Shown here one piece after another: positions 1-10,500 of a DNA stretch of 64,000 nucleotides (the first letter of the stretch is position 1; each line of letters opens with the position of its first letter). A model generated the notes under the pieces. That model was not told the origin of the DNA and did not search any database. It saw nothing but the letters and a program-made list of their open reading frames with translations. Where the stretch lies: positions 15,066,001 through 15,130,000 of the forward strand of contig CM114274.1 of NCBI GenBank assembly GCA_050084515.1, written 5' to 3'. This DNA comes from Blasia pusilla (taxonomy: Eukaryota; Marchantiophyta; Marchantiopsida; Blasiales). Position numbers and translations under genes: made by a program.

Positions 1-198
1 AAAGTACGTGGTGGCGACGCAAGTCAGAGAATCAACGAACATCGTGGAAGACCCTCCACTCCGTAATGGCGGCAATGGCAACCAAAGGGTGGACAACAGA
101 CGATGGACCGTTGGTGGTGATGGTTGACCATTGACGGTGACGGTTGATCGTTGATGGCAGACCATTAACGGCGATGGCTGCCGCCGGCGTGGTGGCTA
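1..198. repeat. Degenerate GAT/GGC-rich simple sequence
   Basis: Short imperfect repeats built on words like ggttgaccattgacggtgac run through this stretch. A similar GGC/GAC-rich block (about 36,100-36,280) sits immediately before the second copy of repeat R1, so this low-complexity block is probably the variable 5' part of R1. No coding potential is recognised. Confidence 0.5.
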
Positions 199-1125
199 GT
201 TCAGGGTTTGAACAATTTAACCCTAAAAATTGCCTAGCAATGGTAATTTTGCAAGATTGACCATAACTTTTTGCTCACAACTCCAAATTTCACACTATTT
301 GTTGCATAACGTGCACAGCTTCATGATCTAGGACAACGTCAAAAACTTATTAGAATTGGAAATTCCAATAAGAACTTACGGGGACTGTCATAAAACCCAA
401 TGTCTCTTTCTCCTACATAAAATTTGGCAGCGTTTCCGCGCTGATTACTCCCAACGAAAATATAAAACTTGTAAAAATACAAATCAGCAAGCTACATGGT
501 GCTCCCGAGATCACCGGCATGGGGCAACTCACCCCATAATCAATCCCTATAAAAAATTGGGCAGCGCTTCCGCGCGCCACTCTTCCACACGAAAAATCGG
601 CAAATGCAAAGAACAATCAAAGCAGCCCTTGCTCTGGTGAGCACTCCCATGAGCCGTTGAACGGGGAACACGGTCCCCGACCTGCAAAAATAGCGAGTGA
701 CCAACGAGCTCCCCCATGAAGCTCTCTCACTCTCTCATTCTCTCTTTGTAAAATAAGATCAAATCTCTCTCACAACACTATAGTTATCACATGTGTCTCT
801 CAATGTCAAACCAAACCCGCTCTCTTAATGAGAGGTTTCGATTACACACACAAGGCAAGCAAGACCATAGCTCCGCCGCCTCATGCCAAGAGGTTCAACA
901 AAGAGAGAATGAGCTCTCAAGCTCTCTCTCTTGGAGGTATACCCCATTCCCTCTCCCAAGCCTTCTCAACGGTAACCTATGCTTGCAGGTCACCTCCTTG
1001 GCTCTTGACTTGCTGTAGCGGGTCATGGGCCACTTTCCAAAGTGGAAATTCAACTATCCCCAACATAGAAACTTACTCGAAATAGTAAGTTTTTCTATAT
1101 GGCTCCAAATGAGCCAAAATGAAGG
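199..1125 (+). repeat. Dispersed repeat R1, copy 1
   Basis: This non-coding block starts with ttcagggtttgaacaattt and the phrase ccctaaaaattgcctag. It is closely matched by 36,280-36,856, and parts recur at 1,930-2,200 and 2,290-3,050. Shared landmarks are ttggcagcgcttccgcg, gagcactcccatgag, and a later part with atgagaggcttgggttacac. Short frames inside it are not conserved between copies, so they are not genes. It may be the LTR or UTR of an unidentified retroelement, but I saw no clear TG...CA ends. Confidence 0.6.
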
Positions 1126-1929
1126 GGAAACCAGCTCTCTCAGGTTTCCCGAGGCCTCAACAAGTCATCCTCGACCTCTTGGACCTATCCTCCACTACTC
1201 GTGCAGATGCTCTACTAGATCCCACCGATCTATCCTAACACTTGTGACAATCTTCCAAACTACCCTAACTACCCTAGCCACCAACCAAGACTACTTTTGC
1301 TTTTGTTTCATTAAAGCACTAACCCCACTACTTTAGTTTCATAATCTCATCTTTTATTTATTATCTCTTTTTCTAAAGTGGGGCCCGTACAAATGAGTCA
1401 CCCTAAAGAGGTTTAAACATGGGAATTTTATTTTTCTAGGCTAATTTACTTAATACTAATAAAACTATCTCTAACACGTAATGATAGAGGAGTTTACATA
1501 GTAGATGGTTTTACTACACAACAACGCAGGGTCCGATCCCTTAGAGTCCGGAGTGCGCGGCGGCTAGCTACGTAGCTGGATAAATGGAGCACCAGGTCGG
1601 CTACTTCATCAGGTCAGAATGGAGTCCGCAATAACTATCAGGTCGGCCGGCTAACAGACATCGTTCCCCCCTCCCTCCATCCCCAATTTCTTATTTCAAC
1701 AAAATTACCCCCGCAAAATCTGGCTGAGGTCTATTTTGCCTAACTTGACTAACCCCCTTCTGATAGATTCATAATTTGGCTGCTTTCCACAAATTCCTCC
1801 TAGGATTGAGGATGTCGTACCCATACACATCGCTACACAACATATATTTTTGTCATCAAACACACACACAAACACACACGATCCCATGATTACTCATGGC
1901 ATCCAAACAACGAGACAAGAAGTACCAAA
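1126..1929. other. No gene recognised
   Basis: This is spacer between R1 copies. It contains a small GC-rich island (about 1,520-1,670) with repeated aggtcggc words, and a short CA-rich tract near 1,860-1,880. No protein family or RNA gene is recognised. Confidence 0.4.
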
Positions 1930-3050
1930 ATATCTCCAATAAATCAAGATCCAATCTCTCTTAACACCATAGCTCTCAAATGTGTGCACTCTCACATGTC
2001 TCTCTTAATATTAAACCAAACCCACTTTCCTAATGAGAGGCTTGGGTTACACACACAAGGCAAGCAAGACCATAGGCCCTCCGCCTCATGCCAAGGGGTT
2101 CAACAAAGAGAGAATGAGCTCTCAAGCTCTCTCTCCTTGAGGTATACCCCTCCCCTCTCCCAAGCTCTCTCCATGGTAACTTATGCTGCTAACCAAAAAC
2201 CTATAATATTTTACTTCAAACCTATAAAATCAGAAATCATAGAGGTACATGGTTCTCTTGAGAGCACCGGCATGGGGAAATATGTCCCTATACTCAATTT
2301 CTGACCAAATTTTGGCAGCGCTTCCGCGTGTCACTCCCCCGTACGAAAAATCGGCAAACAAAACAGTAAAATCAAGCGGATCTTGCTCCGATGAGCACTC
2401 CCATGAATTTTTGAAGGGGAAATATGATCTCCAACGTGCACCGACAACGAGTGACCAGCAAGCTCCTCCATTAAAACTCTCTCACTCACTCATTCTCTCT
2501 TTGTAAATCGGACAAATCTCACATCACATCTCACACCAAGCTCTCCATGGTATGCACTCTCTCTCATGTCAAACCAAACTCACTCTCCTAATGAGAGGCT
2601 TGGGTTACACACACAAGGCAAGGAGGACCATATCTCTGCCGTCTCATGCCAAGAGGTTCAACAAAGAGAGAATGAGCTTGAGAGCTCATTCTCTCATGAA
2701 GGTATACCCCCTTCCCTCTCCCAAGCTCTCTCTTGTGTAACCTATGCTTGTAGGTCATCTCCTTGGCTCTTGACCTGCTATAGCGGGTCAAGGGTCACTT
2801 CCCAAAGTGGAAAATAAATTATGCTACAAATGATAACTTACTCGAAATAGTAAGTTCCTCAATATGGTTCCAAATGAGCCAAAACAAAGGGGAAATCTAC
2901 TCTCGCAAGTTACCCGTTGCCTCAGTAGGTCATCCTTGAAGTCTTGAGGCTATCCTCTAGTATCTCCAAATTCGTAGAGACGAAGGCGCTCTACTAGATC
3001 TCGCTGATCTATTCAAGGCGCTCTGCTAGATCTCGCCAATCTATCCTAAA
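1930..3050 (+). repeat. Dispersed repeat R1, copies 2 and 3 (partial, rearranged)
   Basis: Two partial R1 copies lie head to tail. The segments at 1,990-2,185 and 2,555-2,820 both repeat the sequence at 795-1,030, including the words atgagaggcttgggttacac and caaagagagaatgagct. The segment at 2,318-2,405 repeats 553-650. The order of blocks differs from copy 1, which indicates duplication or rearrangement. It is non-coding. Confidence 0.6.
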
Positions 3051-3248
3051 AGACGTGACATAGTTGTTCATACTTCCCCTTCAAATTGTTGAATTCCGCG
3101 GCCAAATCCAAATTGCGTTGGGAATTTTTTATTAAACTCTCTAACTGTGATAGATGAGATATTACCTCACTATAATTTAGAGCACTCTTCCCACAAAAGG
3201 TTCGGAAAAGAGCTCCACTATGTACATGGCGATCAGACCTCTCCCCGG

Positions 3249-3562
3249 TGTGGAAAACTCCTAAAGAAGCATAACTGGTGGAAAATGCCTCTCATACTCA
3301 CACACTACCTTGGAGAACAAAATTTGCAATGAGAGAATTAGTGGAGGTTGGTCCCCTTCTCAACTATATAGGGTATGTATAAGCAACCCTAATCCTAACC
3401 TTAACCATAGTCTCGAGTTATACTAATTGTGATTAACTAACCCTACTTAAGATAATTATGCTTAAGTGACTAACCAAGATTAAGCTTCCCTACTTTATGT
3501 GAGTACCAAATATAGCAATTCAAGTGTCTCATGAGTTTGACTGTAACTCAATCTTCAATACT
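3249..3562 (-). repeat. 3' LTR of the copia element
   Basis: It matches 7,734-8,046 over its whole length, including tagtctcgagtta and accaagattaagcttccc. On the minus strand it is preceded by a G-rich polypurine tract. It starts with TG on the plus strand; the exact other edge is uncertain by about 5 bp. Confidence 0.85.
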
Positions 3563-3572
3563 CCCCCTCGAA
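3562..3572 (-). other. Polypurine tract of the copia element
   Basis: The plus-strand sequence ctccccctcga reads as a purine run ending in GGGGGAG on the element's strand. It lies directly next to the 3' LTR, where plus-strand DNA synthesis is normally primed. Confidence 0.7.
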
Positions 3573-3643
3573 CTCATATCGATATTTCCGTCGCCTAAAT
3601 AATTTCTAAACATCTCAAGCAATGTTTAGATGTGAGCAATTTG

Positions 3644-4085
3644 CTAATCTGTACCTATATACACAAGATCAATTTCTTCTGCAAGCACTTTCTCTCTGAT
3701 AAAATGATATTGCACCTCAACATGCTTTGTACGAGCATGAAACACAAAGTTATTAGCAAGCTTGATGCTACTGATATTGCCTCCATGTATTACACTAGGT
3801 CCTAAGTTACTAACACCAATCTCAACAAATAATCGATGAAGCCACATCACCTCACATGCTGCATTGGATGCTCCTATGTTCTCTGCCTCTATTTAAGATA
3901 AAGCAACTATAAGTTGCTTCTTTGAAGCCCAACTTATATGTGTGCTTCGTAAAGTAAATGAATAACCAGATGTGGAATGTCGATTAGACACACTTCCTGC
4001 CCAATCAGCATGTGTGAATCCCTATAATTGAAAACTCGGAGAAGGTTCAAATTGAAGCCTGAATTGAATAGAGAATTTCATCTTG
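3644..4085 (-). pseudogene. Copia RNase H region, broken
   Basis: The recognisable end is the copia RNase H motif around 3,650-3,730, with residues KHVEVQYHFIREKVL, close to the family's usual H-I-x-x-x-x-H-F-I-R-E-K. Upstream towards 4,085 the frame is interrupted by several stops. The protein would remove RNA from the RNA:DNA hybrid during reverse transcription. Confidence 0.75.
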
Positions 4086-4089
4086 TTGT

Positions 4090-4757
4090 ACCATTTCCTC
4101 AGTACTCCGAGTAATCAAGAGATTGTTAACATACAACACAATGAGAACCGTATGATTGTCCTCTCAAGACATATAACGAGGAGTCATAATCACATACCCT
4201 AAAACCCAATTCTTATAGAACTTATGTAATCTTGCCATAACAAGCTCTTGGAGCTTGTTTGAGCCCATATAGAGCTTTCTTCAACTTGCATACGCGAAAT
4301 GGAAACTTGGGATGCTCGTATCCAAGTGGTTGAGTTATATATACCTCCTCGTATAAGTCTCCATTCAAGAAGGCATTCTTGACGTCCATGTGATGTAATC
4401 TCCACTTCTTACTTATTGCAACTACAACAACTGTTCTTGTAGTCGCCATCTTTGCAACAGGTCTAAATGTTTCCTTATAATCGATGTCATATTGCTGTGC
4501 ATAGCCCCCTTAGCCACTAATCTCACTTTGTATCTGTTAATTATACCATCTTGATTGCGATTGATTTTGTAAATCCATTTGCAACCAATAGCTTCCTTAC
4601 CAAAAGGTATATCAACCAGCTCCCATGCCTGTTGATGTCTTAATGCATCAAGCTCTTCCTCCATAGTTTCAATCCATTCAACTTTGCTTGCAGCTTCTTC
4701 AAAATAACTTGGCTCCTGTTCTTGAAGGATAGTCATCATATATGCATGATGTGTCAT
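4090..4757 (-). pseudogene. Copia reverse transcriptase, broken, catalytic site altered
   Basis: Typical copia RT wording is visible in two frames: AWELVDIPFGKEAIGCKWIY (about 4,560-4,620), MDVKNAFLNGDLYEEVYI (about 4,340-4,400, carrying the first catalytic Asp) and KKALYGLKQAPRACY (about 4,240-4,285). The block that should read YVDD reads YVNN on the minus strand (about 4,125-4,136), so both catalytic aspartates are replaced by asparagine. There is also a frame change near 4,450. The enzyme would be inactive even if expressed. Confidence 0.9.
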
Positions 4758-4916
4758 AAGGAAACCTTCATTTATGAATCCAAGAATTGGATGTGTAACT
4801 CTACTTGATCTATGAAGTTGTTGTTAAAAGGTAGATGCCTATGATACCTAACTCGAGCTCTGACTTCAACAGTCATATTCTTTCCCTCAACAGACAAGTT
4901 TAGAGATGGAATAGGC

Positions 4917-5798
4917 TCAAATTGGAGTATACCATGACTTTAGCTCATCAAAGATAACATCCCGACTAATAATAAGTTGCCTAGAGGATGGAATGTAGTA
5001 CTTATACCCCTTAGTTCCATCAGCATAGCCAATGAAGATACGTCTTTCAGATTTGGGATCTAATTTGTGGCGTATCTCAGAAGGAACATGCATAACAAAT
5101 ACAACCAAATACTTTCAAGAAGGAAAAATCAGGTTTACTTCGTGTGAAGACTTTGAATGGAGTTTTATCATGAACTCTTGCTGTTGGAGTTCGGTTGATT
5201 AAGAAGACTACACATGCTACAGCCTCTGCCCAATACACCTTAGGCATGTTCTTCTCATTCAGCATAGCTCGTGCCGCTTCAGCAATATGTCGATTCTTCC
5301 TCTCAACCACTCCATTTTGTTGTGGAGTGTAACGGCAAGTCACTTGACGTTGAATGTCATTCTAAGATAAATAGTCATCAAACTTGTTGAAAGATACTCT
5401 CCTCTTCCATCACAACGTAATTTTAGAATGTGTTCTCCAATCTACTTCTCTACTAGAACTCTAAATGTTTGGAACATTGAGAATACTTCTGACTTGGCTT
5501 TTAGAAAGTATACCCATATATACATAGAGAAGTCATCTTTAAATGAAATAAAGTACTAGCAACCACTAAGGCTATATTTTGATGTTGCCCGCACATCACT
5601 ATGGATCAACTCCAATATCCTAGATACTCTTCTACCTTGCTTTGGAAAAGGAAATCTAGCTTGTTTTTCAAATTGACAAGCAGGACATACCTCTAACGTA
5701 GCAGGACTCGCTAATTTAGGGAGTCCTATTACTATATTAGATGATGAAAGATTCTGTAATCTTTGAAGATTTATATGTCCAATTATTTTATGCCACAT
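4917..5798 (-). pseudogene. Copia integrase, broken
   Basis: The segment begins with the GAG-pre-integrase zinc-binding part (about 5,556-5,798; MWHKIIGHINLQRL and CPACQFEKQ, an HHCC finger). The integrase core follows: first Asp in ELIHSDV (about 5,600), second in RCDGRGEYLS (about 5,400), and Glu in QQNGVVERKNRHIAEAARAM (about 5,280-5,340). All three catalytic residues are readable, but in different frames separated by stops. The C-terminal part continues to 4,917. Confidence 0.88.
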
Positions 5799-5980
5799 AT
5801 TTAGATCTGTGACTTGTTGGCCGTTTGACCATACATTGTTGTTTGAATCTCTAGCATAGAAACATCTAATTTGAACATTCTGCCAAATCTAGTTTATTTG
5901 GTTATTGTAGTCTGGTCATCCATTGTTGCAATGAAATAATCATCTACGTTAAACTTCACTTGATAACCCTGTTCTACTAT

Positions 5981-6172
5981 CTATTCTAGAGAGATTAGGT
6001 TTCTTGCAATGGTAGGAACATAGAGAATATTTCCAAGAGCAAAAAGACCACATGATGCTATTAGAACTTTATCGGTATACGTGATATGATGTTGAGTGTC
6101 ATCTCTTGTAAGCACAATTGCAGGATCTTTCACCGGCTCCAAACTACTGAACCATCTAGCTTGTGAGGTCAT
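5981..6172 (-). pseudogene. Copia aspartic protease region, partial
   Basis: The stretch MTSQARWFSSLEPV and downstream NILYVPTIARNLISLE is the usual sequence that follows the D-S/G-A-S/N-H active-site block in copia proteases. The active-site words lie just upstream (about 6,175-6,200), where the codons read D-Y-G-A-S-N-H-like but sit next to stops. It would cut the gag-pol polyprotein. Confidence 0.75.
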
Positions 6173-6390
6173 GTGATTTGATGCACCATAGTCAATGTAC
6201 TAATCTGTTGTCGAGTCTTTCTTGACCATTGCTCCCATATGATGAGTCATGACCAAGAGATACTTCGTTTGTGAATGTTGTTATTCTTGGTACTGCTCTT
6301 GGTGTTATTGCTCCACATAGTTTTGTTACTATAAGGCTCATGTTCTCATATCTGCCTTCGTCTTGAAGCAAAACTTTGCTTAGTTACCCT

Positions 6391-7235
6391 TTATCCCACA
6401 GTAATTGCAAGATCCAAGGACCCTCTGCTACTGACCTCGATCCCAACGGTTTCCACCATCACCATCTTGTGATTGTGTCTAGTACTTGTTCGTAGTTGAT
6501 TGAGTGATATTATATTGAGTGCCTTTTCTTCCATATGTTTGATATCCACCACGATCACGGAAGTTTCTGCCATGACCCCTGACTCTGTTTGATCCATAAC
6601 TTGCAAATAGCGCACTCTCTTGCAGACTAGACGAGCTATCGGTGCCTACTAGGCGCATCTCTTCAGTGATTAACAGAAGGACTAACTCTTGAAAGATTGG
6701 ATACTTCTCTCTCACAGAGATAGAGGTCTCAAAGGATTTGCAATCCTTTGGAAGGCCTTGAAGAGTGAACAAAATCAGATCATCATCTTCTACTGTCACT
6801 CCAATGCTATTCAACTGATGAACAATATGTCTAATATTCAAAATATAATCATTGATGCTCTGCGATCCTTTCCTCATTTTGTTTAATTTTTGTTTCAATT
6901 AAATCTTTCTGGCCTTTGTAGATGTCTGGAATAGCTCTTTTCAATACATCCCAAGTCTCCTTCGGACTATCAACATCTTGAATGTGACCTATCATTGGCG
7001 AATTGATCGTTATTAAAATGTAGTGGATTATTTGCCTTGCGTGTTTGTTCCAGGCGCGAACATTCAAGTCTGTTGAATCATCTTCTGGCTTGGTCTCACC
7101 ACCTGTGACAAGCTTCCATAGTTCTTGACCCATGAGAGATTTTTTCATGCGAAACTTCCAAACATTGTAATTCTGCTTATCTAGCTTCTCGCCTATGATT
7201 GTTGATGAGGAATACTCCATGACGAACGATTTCAC
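6391..7235 (-). pseudogene. Copia gag, frameshifted
   Basis: The N-terminal part (6,849-7,235) starts MKSFVMEYSSSTIIGEKLD, with KQNYNVWKFRMKKSL and later WDVLKR, the wording of the plant copia gag family (UBN2-type). The frame then shifts near 6,870 into 6,479-6,898, with INDYILNIRHIVHQLNSIG, LQGLPKDCKSFETSI and an RG-rich tail. Further downstream (6,391-6,478) the nucleocapsid finger is degraded. Gag would package element RNA into particles. Length is near normal, but the break makes it non-functional. Confidence 0.85.
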
Positions 7236-7721
7236 TCACAAAAACTTAATTTCAGGCTCTCCTACTCCTATTCAAGCATAGATCACTCCTACATAGAAAT
7301 TGACTTGAAATTTTCCAAAATCGATCAAGTGTATGAAAGAAGTAGTCGAAATTGGCCTGTAGAGAGCAAACTGCACAACTTTTCTAATTGCACTCTCCTA
7401 CACTGAAATTGCTACTGCAAGAGCTCAGAATGTCAAAATCAAGTGATTTTGGGTGCGTTGGAAAACTCTTGACAAGCTCTACAAGATGGCTAGGAAAATT
7501 TTATGGTGTCATTATAGACGTTGCGGACCCAGATGGCTAAATCATCCGGGAAAGCCCTAAAAAATGCCTCCAAATTAAGTTTTATCACCGTCAAAGCTCC
7601 ACTTCAAATATGCACCCAATGAGCTTTGAACAAAATTTCCTTCTCCCAAACTGAATTTTTTCCTTCTCTTGCCTCTCTTCTCTCCTCAAATACCAAAAAT
7701 TTCAAGTGATGTTCACCTATC

Positions 7722-7733
7722 GCTCTGATACCA
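7722..7733 (-). other. Primer-binding site (initiator Met tRNA)
   Basis: On the element's strand this reads TGGTATCAGAGC, the classic copia primer site complementary to the 3' end of plant initiator-Met tRNA. It directly follows the 5' LTR, which ends in CA, and so fixes the inner LTR edge at 7,734. Confidence 0.92.
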
Positions 7734-8046
7734 TGTGAAAAACTGCTAAAGAAGCATAATTTGTGGGAAATGGCTCTCACACTCACACACCACCATGGAG
7801 AAGAAAATTTGCAATAAGAGAATAAGTGGAGGTTGGTCCCCTTCTCAATTATATAAGGTATGTACAAGAAATCCTAACCCTAATCTTAATCATAGTCTCG
7901 AGTTAGACTAACTGTGAATAACTAACCCTACTTAAGATAATCGTGCTTACGTGACTAACCAAGATTAAGCTTCCCTACTTCGTGTGAGTACCAAATGCAG
8001 CAGTTCAGGTGTCTCATGAACTAATTATAACTCAATCTTCAATACT
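7734..8046 (-). repeat. 5' LTR of the copia element
   Basis: It pairs with 3,249-3,562. Its inner edge is fixed by the primer-binding site. The promoter of the element would lie here on the minus strand; a TATATA-like word is present near 7,850, but I cannot assign a start site. Confidence 0.85.
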
Positions 8047-8059
8047 TGGGCCCATCGAA

Positions 8060-10330
8060 GCTCATATTACGACCTATATTGAGTTCATTCAAAACATCTC
8101 GCCTTTCCTTTGTCCCCATCTGCACTTGCCCTTCATCTCCACTTTTATCATGTATCTCTTCTTCAACACAACGATTTGTTTTGTGTCAATCCAAGGAAGA
8201 TAGTATACCTCTAAGGCTTCTTGATAATCCACCTTGCTGATAATGGTCTGATGATGGTCGTGGTGATGAAGCTTACACTCTTGGTCGTTTAGACGGGGAT
8301 GGTGGGATTATACTATCTTCTTCTCTGGGTTTTTTATCTCTTCTCGAATATCCCTCATCCACATCATCATACTGAACCTCCATATCCTTCATCAGCTCTA
8401 CGACATTGAGGTGACAAATACTTTGCTCACTAACTCCCTCTTCCTCTTGGGGAGGTCTTCATAATTTGGGACACCATTGAATAAAGCCCAATCCTTTATC
8501 CACTCATTTTCTTCCACTTTCCTTATAAATTATCCAATTGCACGCTCTGGCCTCTGCAGCCGTGACTGCTTGAGCTCTCCTTTCATAACTTATAAGTCAA
8601 TAGCGCTATCTAAGTGTGCCTTCAATTCATCTCCCATGACAAATTGTGAGATTGTCTTCTTGTTCACCTTCACGGGCGTCGGTTGTCGCCTTATATTGAG
8701 GGTTTCTTCCCCTCTTCCATCATCCTCATTGTGATGAGGATTACGGTCTTCAATAGGTGGCAACTCTATCTTGTCTTTTACCAAAATACAAAAAGAAAGG
8801 GTCATTTAGAAATGATTCCAATAATAGTGACGCGATGACACATGATTCATCATGGATCAACCATACTTCATCATTTATAAAAATTCAAAGTAACACATTC
8901 ATCTTTTTCAATCAAGTCTTAAATTTCTCATGAAAAATATCCAATCCTCAATCGGATTTATAATCACACTACTACAATTATTGGTCTTACTCTTGGATCT
9001 ACATTGTCTACTCCTAATATTTTTGCATTTGCTCTTATATATGCAATAAGATACTCTAAGCTTTTGCGATTAGAGGGATTCGGAACTAATGCCCACTTTT
9101 GAATCCTTTCCAAATAAGTAAATCTCACATTCGCTTGGGCATCCCCAATAGTGAGGTTGTATGTCACATAGTTCAAATTTTCACAATCATTCCTAGGGCA
9201 TAGATTTCAATGGCCTTGCTAAAAGGAAGATTCTCAAGCCCTGCTATCAACTCCGGTGTTATATGCCTAATACTATTTTTTTGTCCATGCTGCCACCATC
9301 TATGAGGTGAGTCTAAGTTTTCATCAATCCACATAGCATTTCGCCAATCTCCAACGCCAATGTATGGATTAGAGTTGGATCCAAAATGGATAAAAATGTT
9401 CCTAGCATGGAGGTTGATATGAAAAACCCCATGCTTGTTGACAATCTCCATGGTACTAAGAAGGGCAACCCCAAATTGGATGACATTTGATGCTATTGCG
9501 AGACATCTGATCTTTTCCAACTCTCCTAAACTAGCCTCATCCTTCTTGAAGGCATCGCATGCTCGCAACCAATTTTCAAGATGTCCACCATTCCAATATG
9601 GATAGATGGTATGAGGTGGTTTTTAATCAACCTTCCCACACTACGAACAACACCGCGATGTAAAATACTCGTAAATAATTCCTCGCGCATCATTAATTTT
9701 CTAGATATGGATAGCGATGATTCCTTATACACCTTCATGCAATAGTATAGATCTTCAATAAAGCCATAGGTTCCGTTTATTCTACAATGATACACAATTC
9801 CATATAAATCGGTTCCCACAATATCGCTCGGATCATCTCCTACTACTACATTATTGTCAGAAATCAATATTATTGCACATGGAACTGTCAATGTCTGCCC
9901 CACAGAAATACTACGTCCCTTGAAAAGACATTGAGCATTTCTTAACTCACACTAAATCTTTCTATGAGAGCGGAGTCTACAACATTTAGCTTCTCATCCT
10001 TATATGTCTTGAGATCAACATTGGCTCTCTTCAAGTGAACACCTTGTTGGGCACAAGATTTAGATAACCTATCAGCCTCTTTGGCATCCACTTTACAGTT
10101 AAATGCCATTGTCATTCTCTTGGAAAATCTTTGTAATTCCAATGTGTAGTCATTGAAACCATCCATACCCTAGAAATATAGGATTGTCTCTTCGCTAATG
10201 ACAACTAGAAAACCCAGTCTAACCATGCCTCTCTTATAGCCATGTTGAAATCATTCTTGGAATTTACTCTTTGCCTCTTGGCACCATCATTGGACTCGTT
10301 TCAGTTCTCTCTCCGCTCTCAATGACCTAG
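8060..10330 (-). pseudogene. Protein-kinase-like gene, broken (possible pseudokinase)
   Basis: On the minus strand an N-lobe is readable at 9,526-9,920, with a glycine-loop-like DIVGTDLYGIVYHC and the lysine strand YYCMKVYKES. A C-lobe follows at 9,173-9,600, with a catalytic-loop-like HGVFHINLHARNIF, GVGDW in place of DFG, TPELI in place of APE, and SKAIEIYALGMIV for helix F. The loop reads H-I-N where H-R-D is usual, so even the intact protein may have been a pseudokinase. An upstream coiled, charged piece (9,942-10,166) and downstream pieces (8,964-9,176; 8,477-8,805) probably belong to it. A one-base frame break lies at about 9,595 between hinge and C-lobe. Some gaps may be introns, for example an acceptor-like tttctag just before 10,170. 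The family is not identified further. Confidence 0.6.
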
Positions 10331-10500
10331 CCGCACTAGATATTTCCCTCAGATGAAGAAGATAAGAAGGTTTCAAAAAAACAAGGTAAAGAAATGTACC
10401 GGTTGAGATAAGAAAATATCGAAAAGATAATGACGTGAGATGCTAAAACAATGGCTCAGAATATACAGGTGCGTGAATGATGGAACGGCGATCTCAGTTT
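10331..10500. other. No feature recognised
   Basis: AT-rich spacer between the kinase-like remnant and the inverted-repeat element. Confidence 0.4.

Larger units (their letters stand above)
3249..8046 (-). mobile_element. Ty1/copia LTR retrotransposon, degenerate
   Basis: On the minus strand the order is LTR, primer-binding site, gag, protease, integrase, reverse transcriptase, RNase H, polypurine tract, LTR, which is the copia order. The two about 313-bp LTRs (3,249-3,562 and 7,734-8,046) are clearly alike but differ by many substitutions, so this is an old insertion. The coding region is broken by many stops and frameshifts, so it cannot encode a working polyprotein. No convincing target-site duplication was seen. 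A third, truncated copy of the family is at about 49,810-50,940. Confidence 0.9.

Noticed and set aside
1520-1670. tRNA or other structured RNA gene in the GC-rich island
   Set aside because: No A-box/B-box pair or cloverleaf could be drawn.
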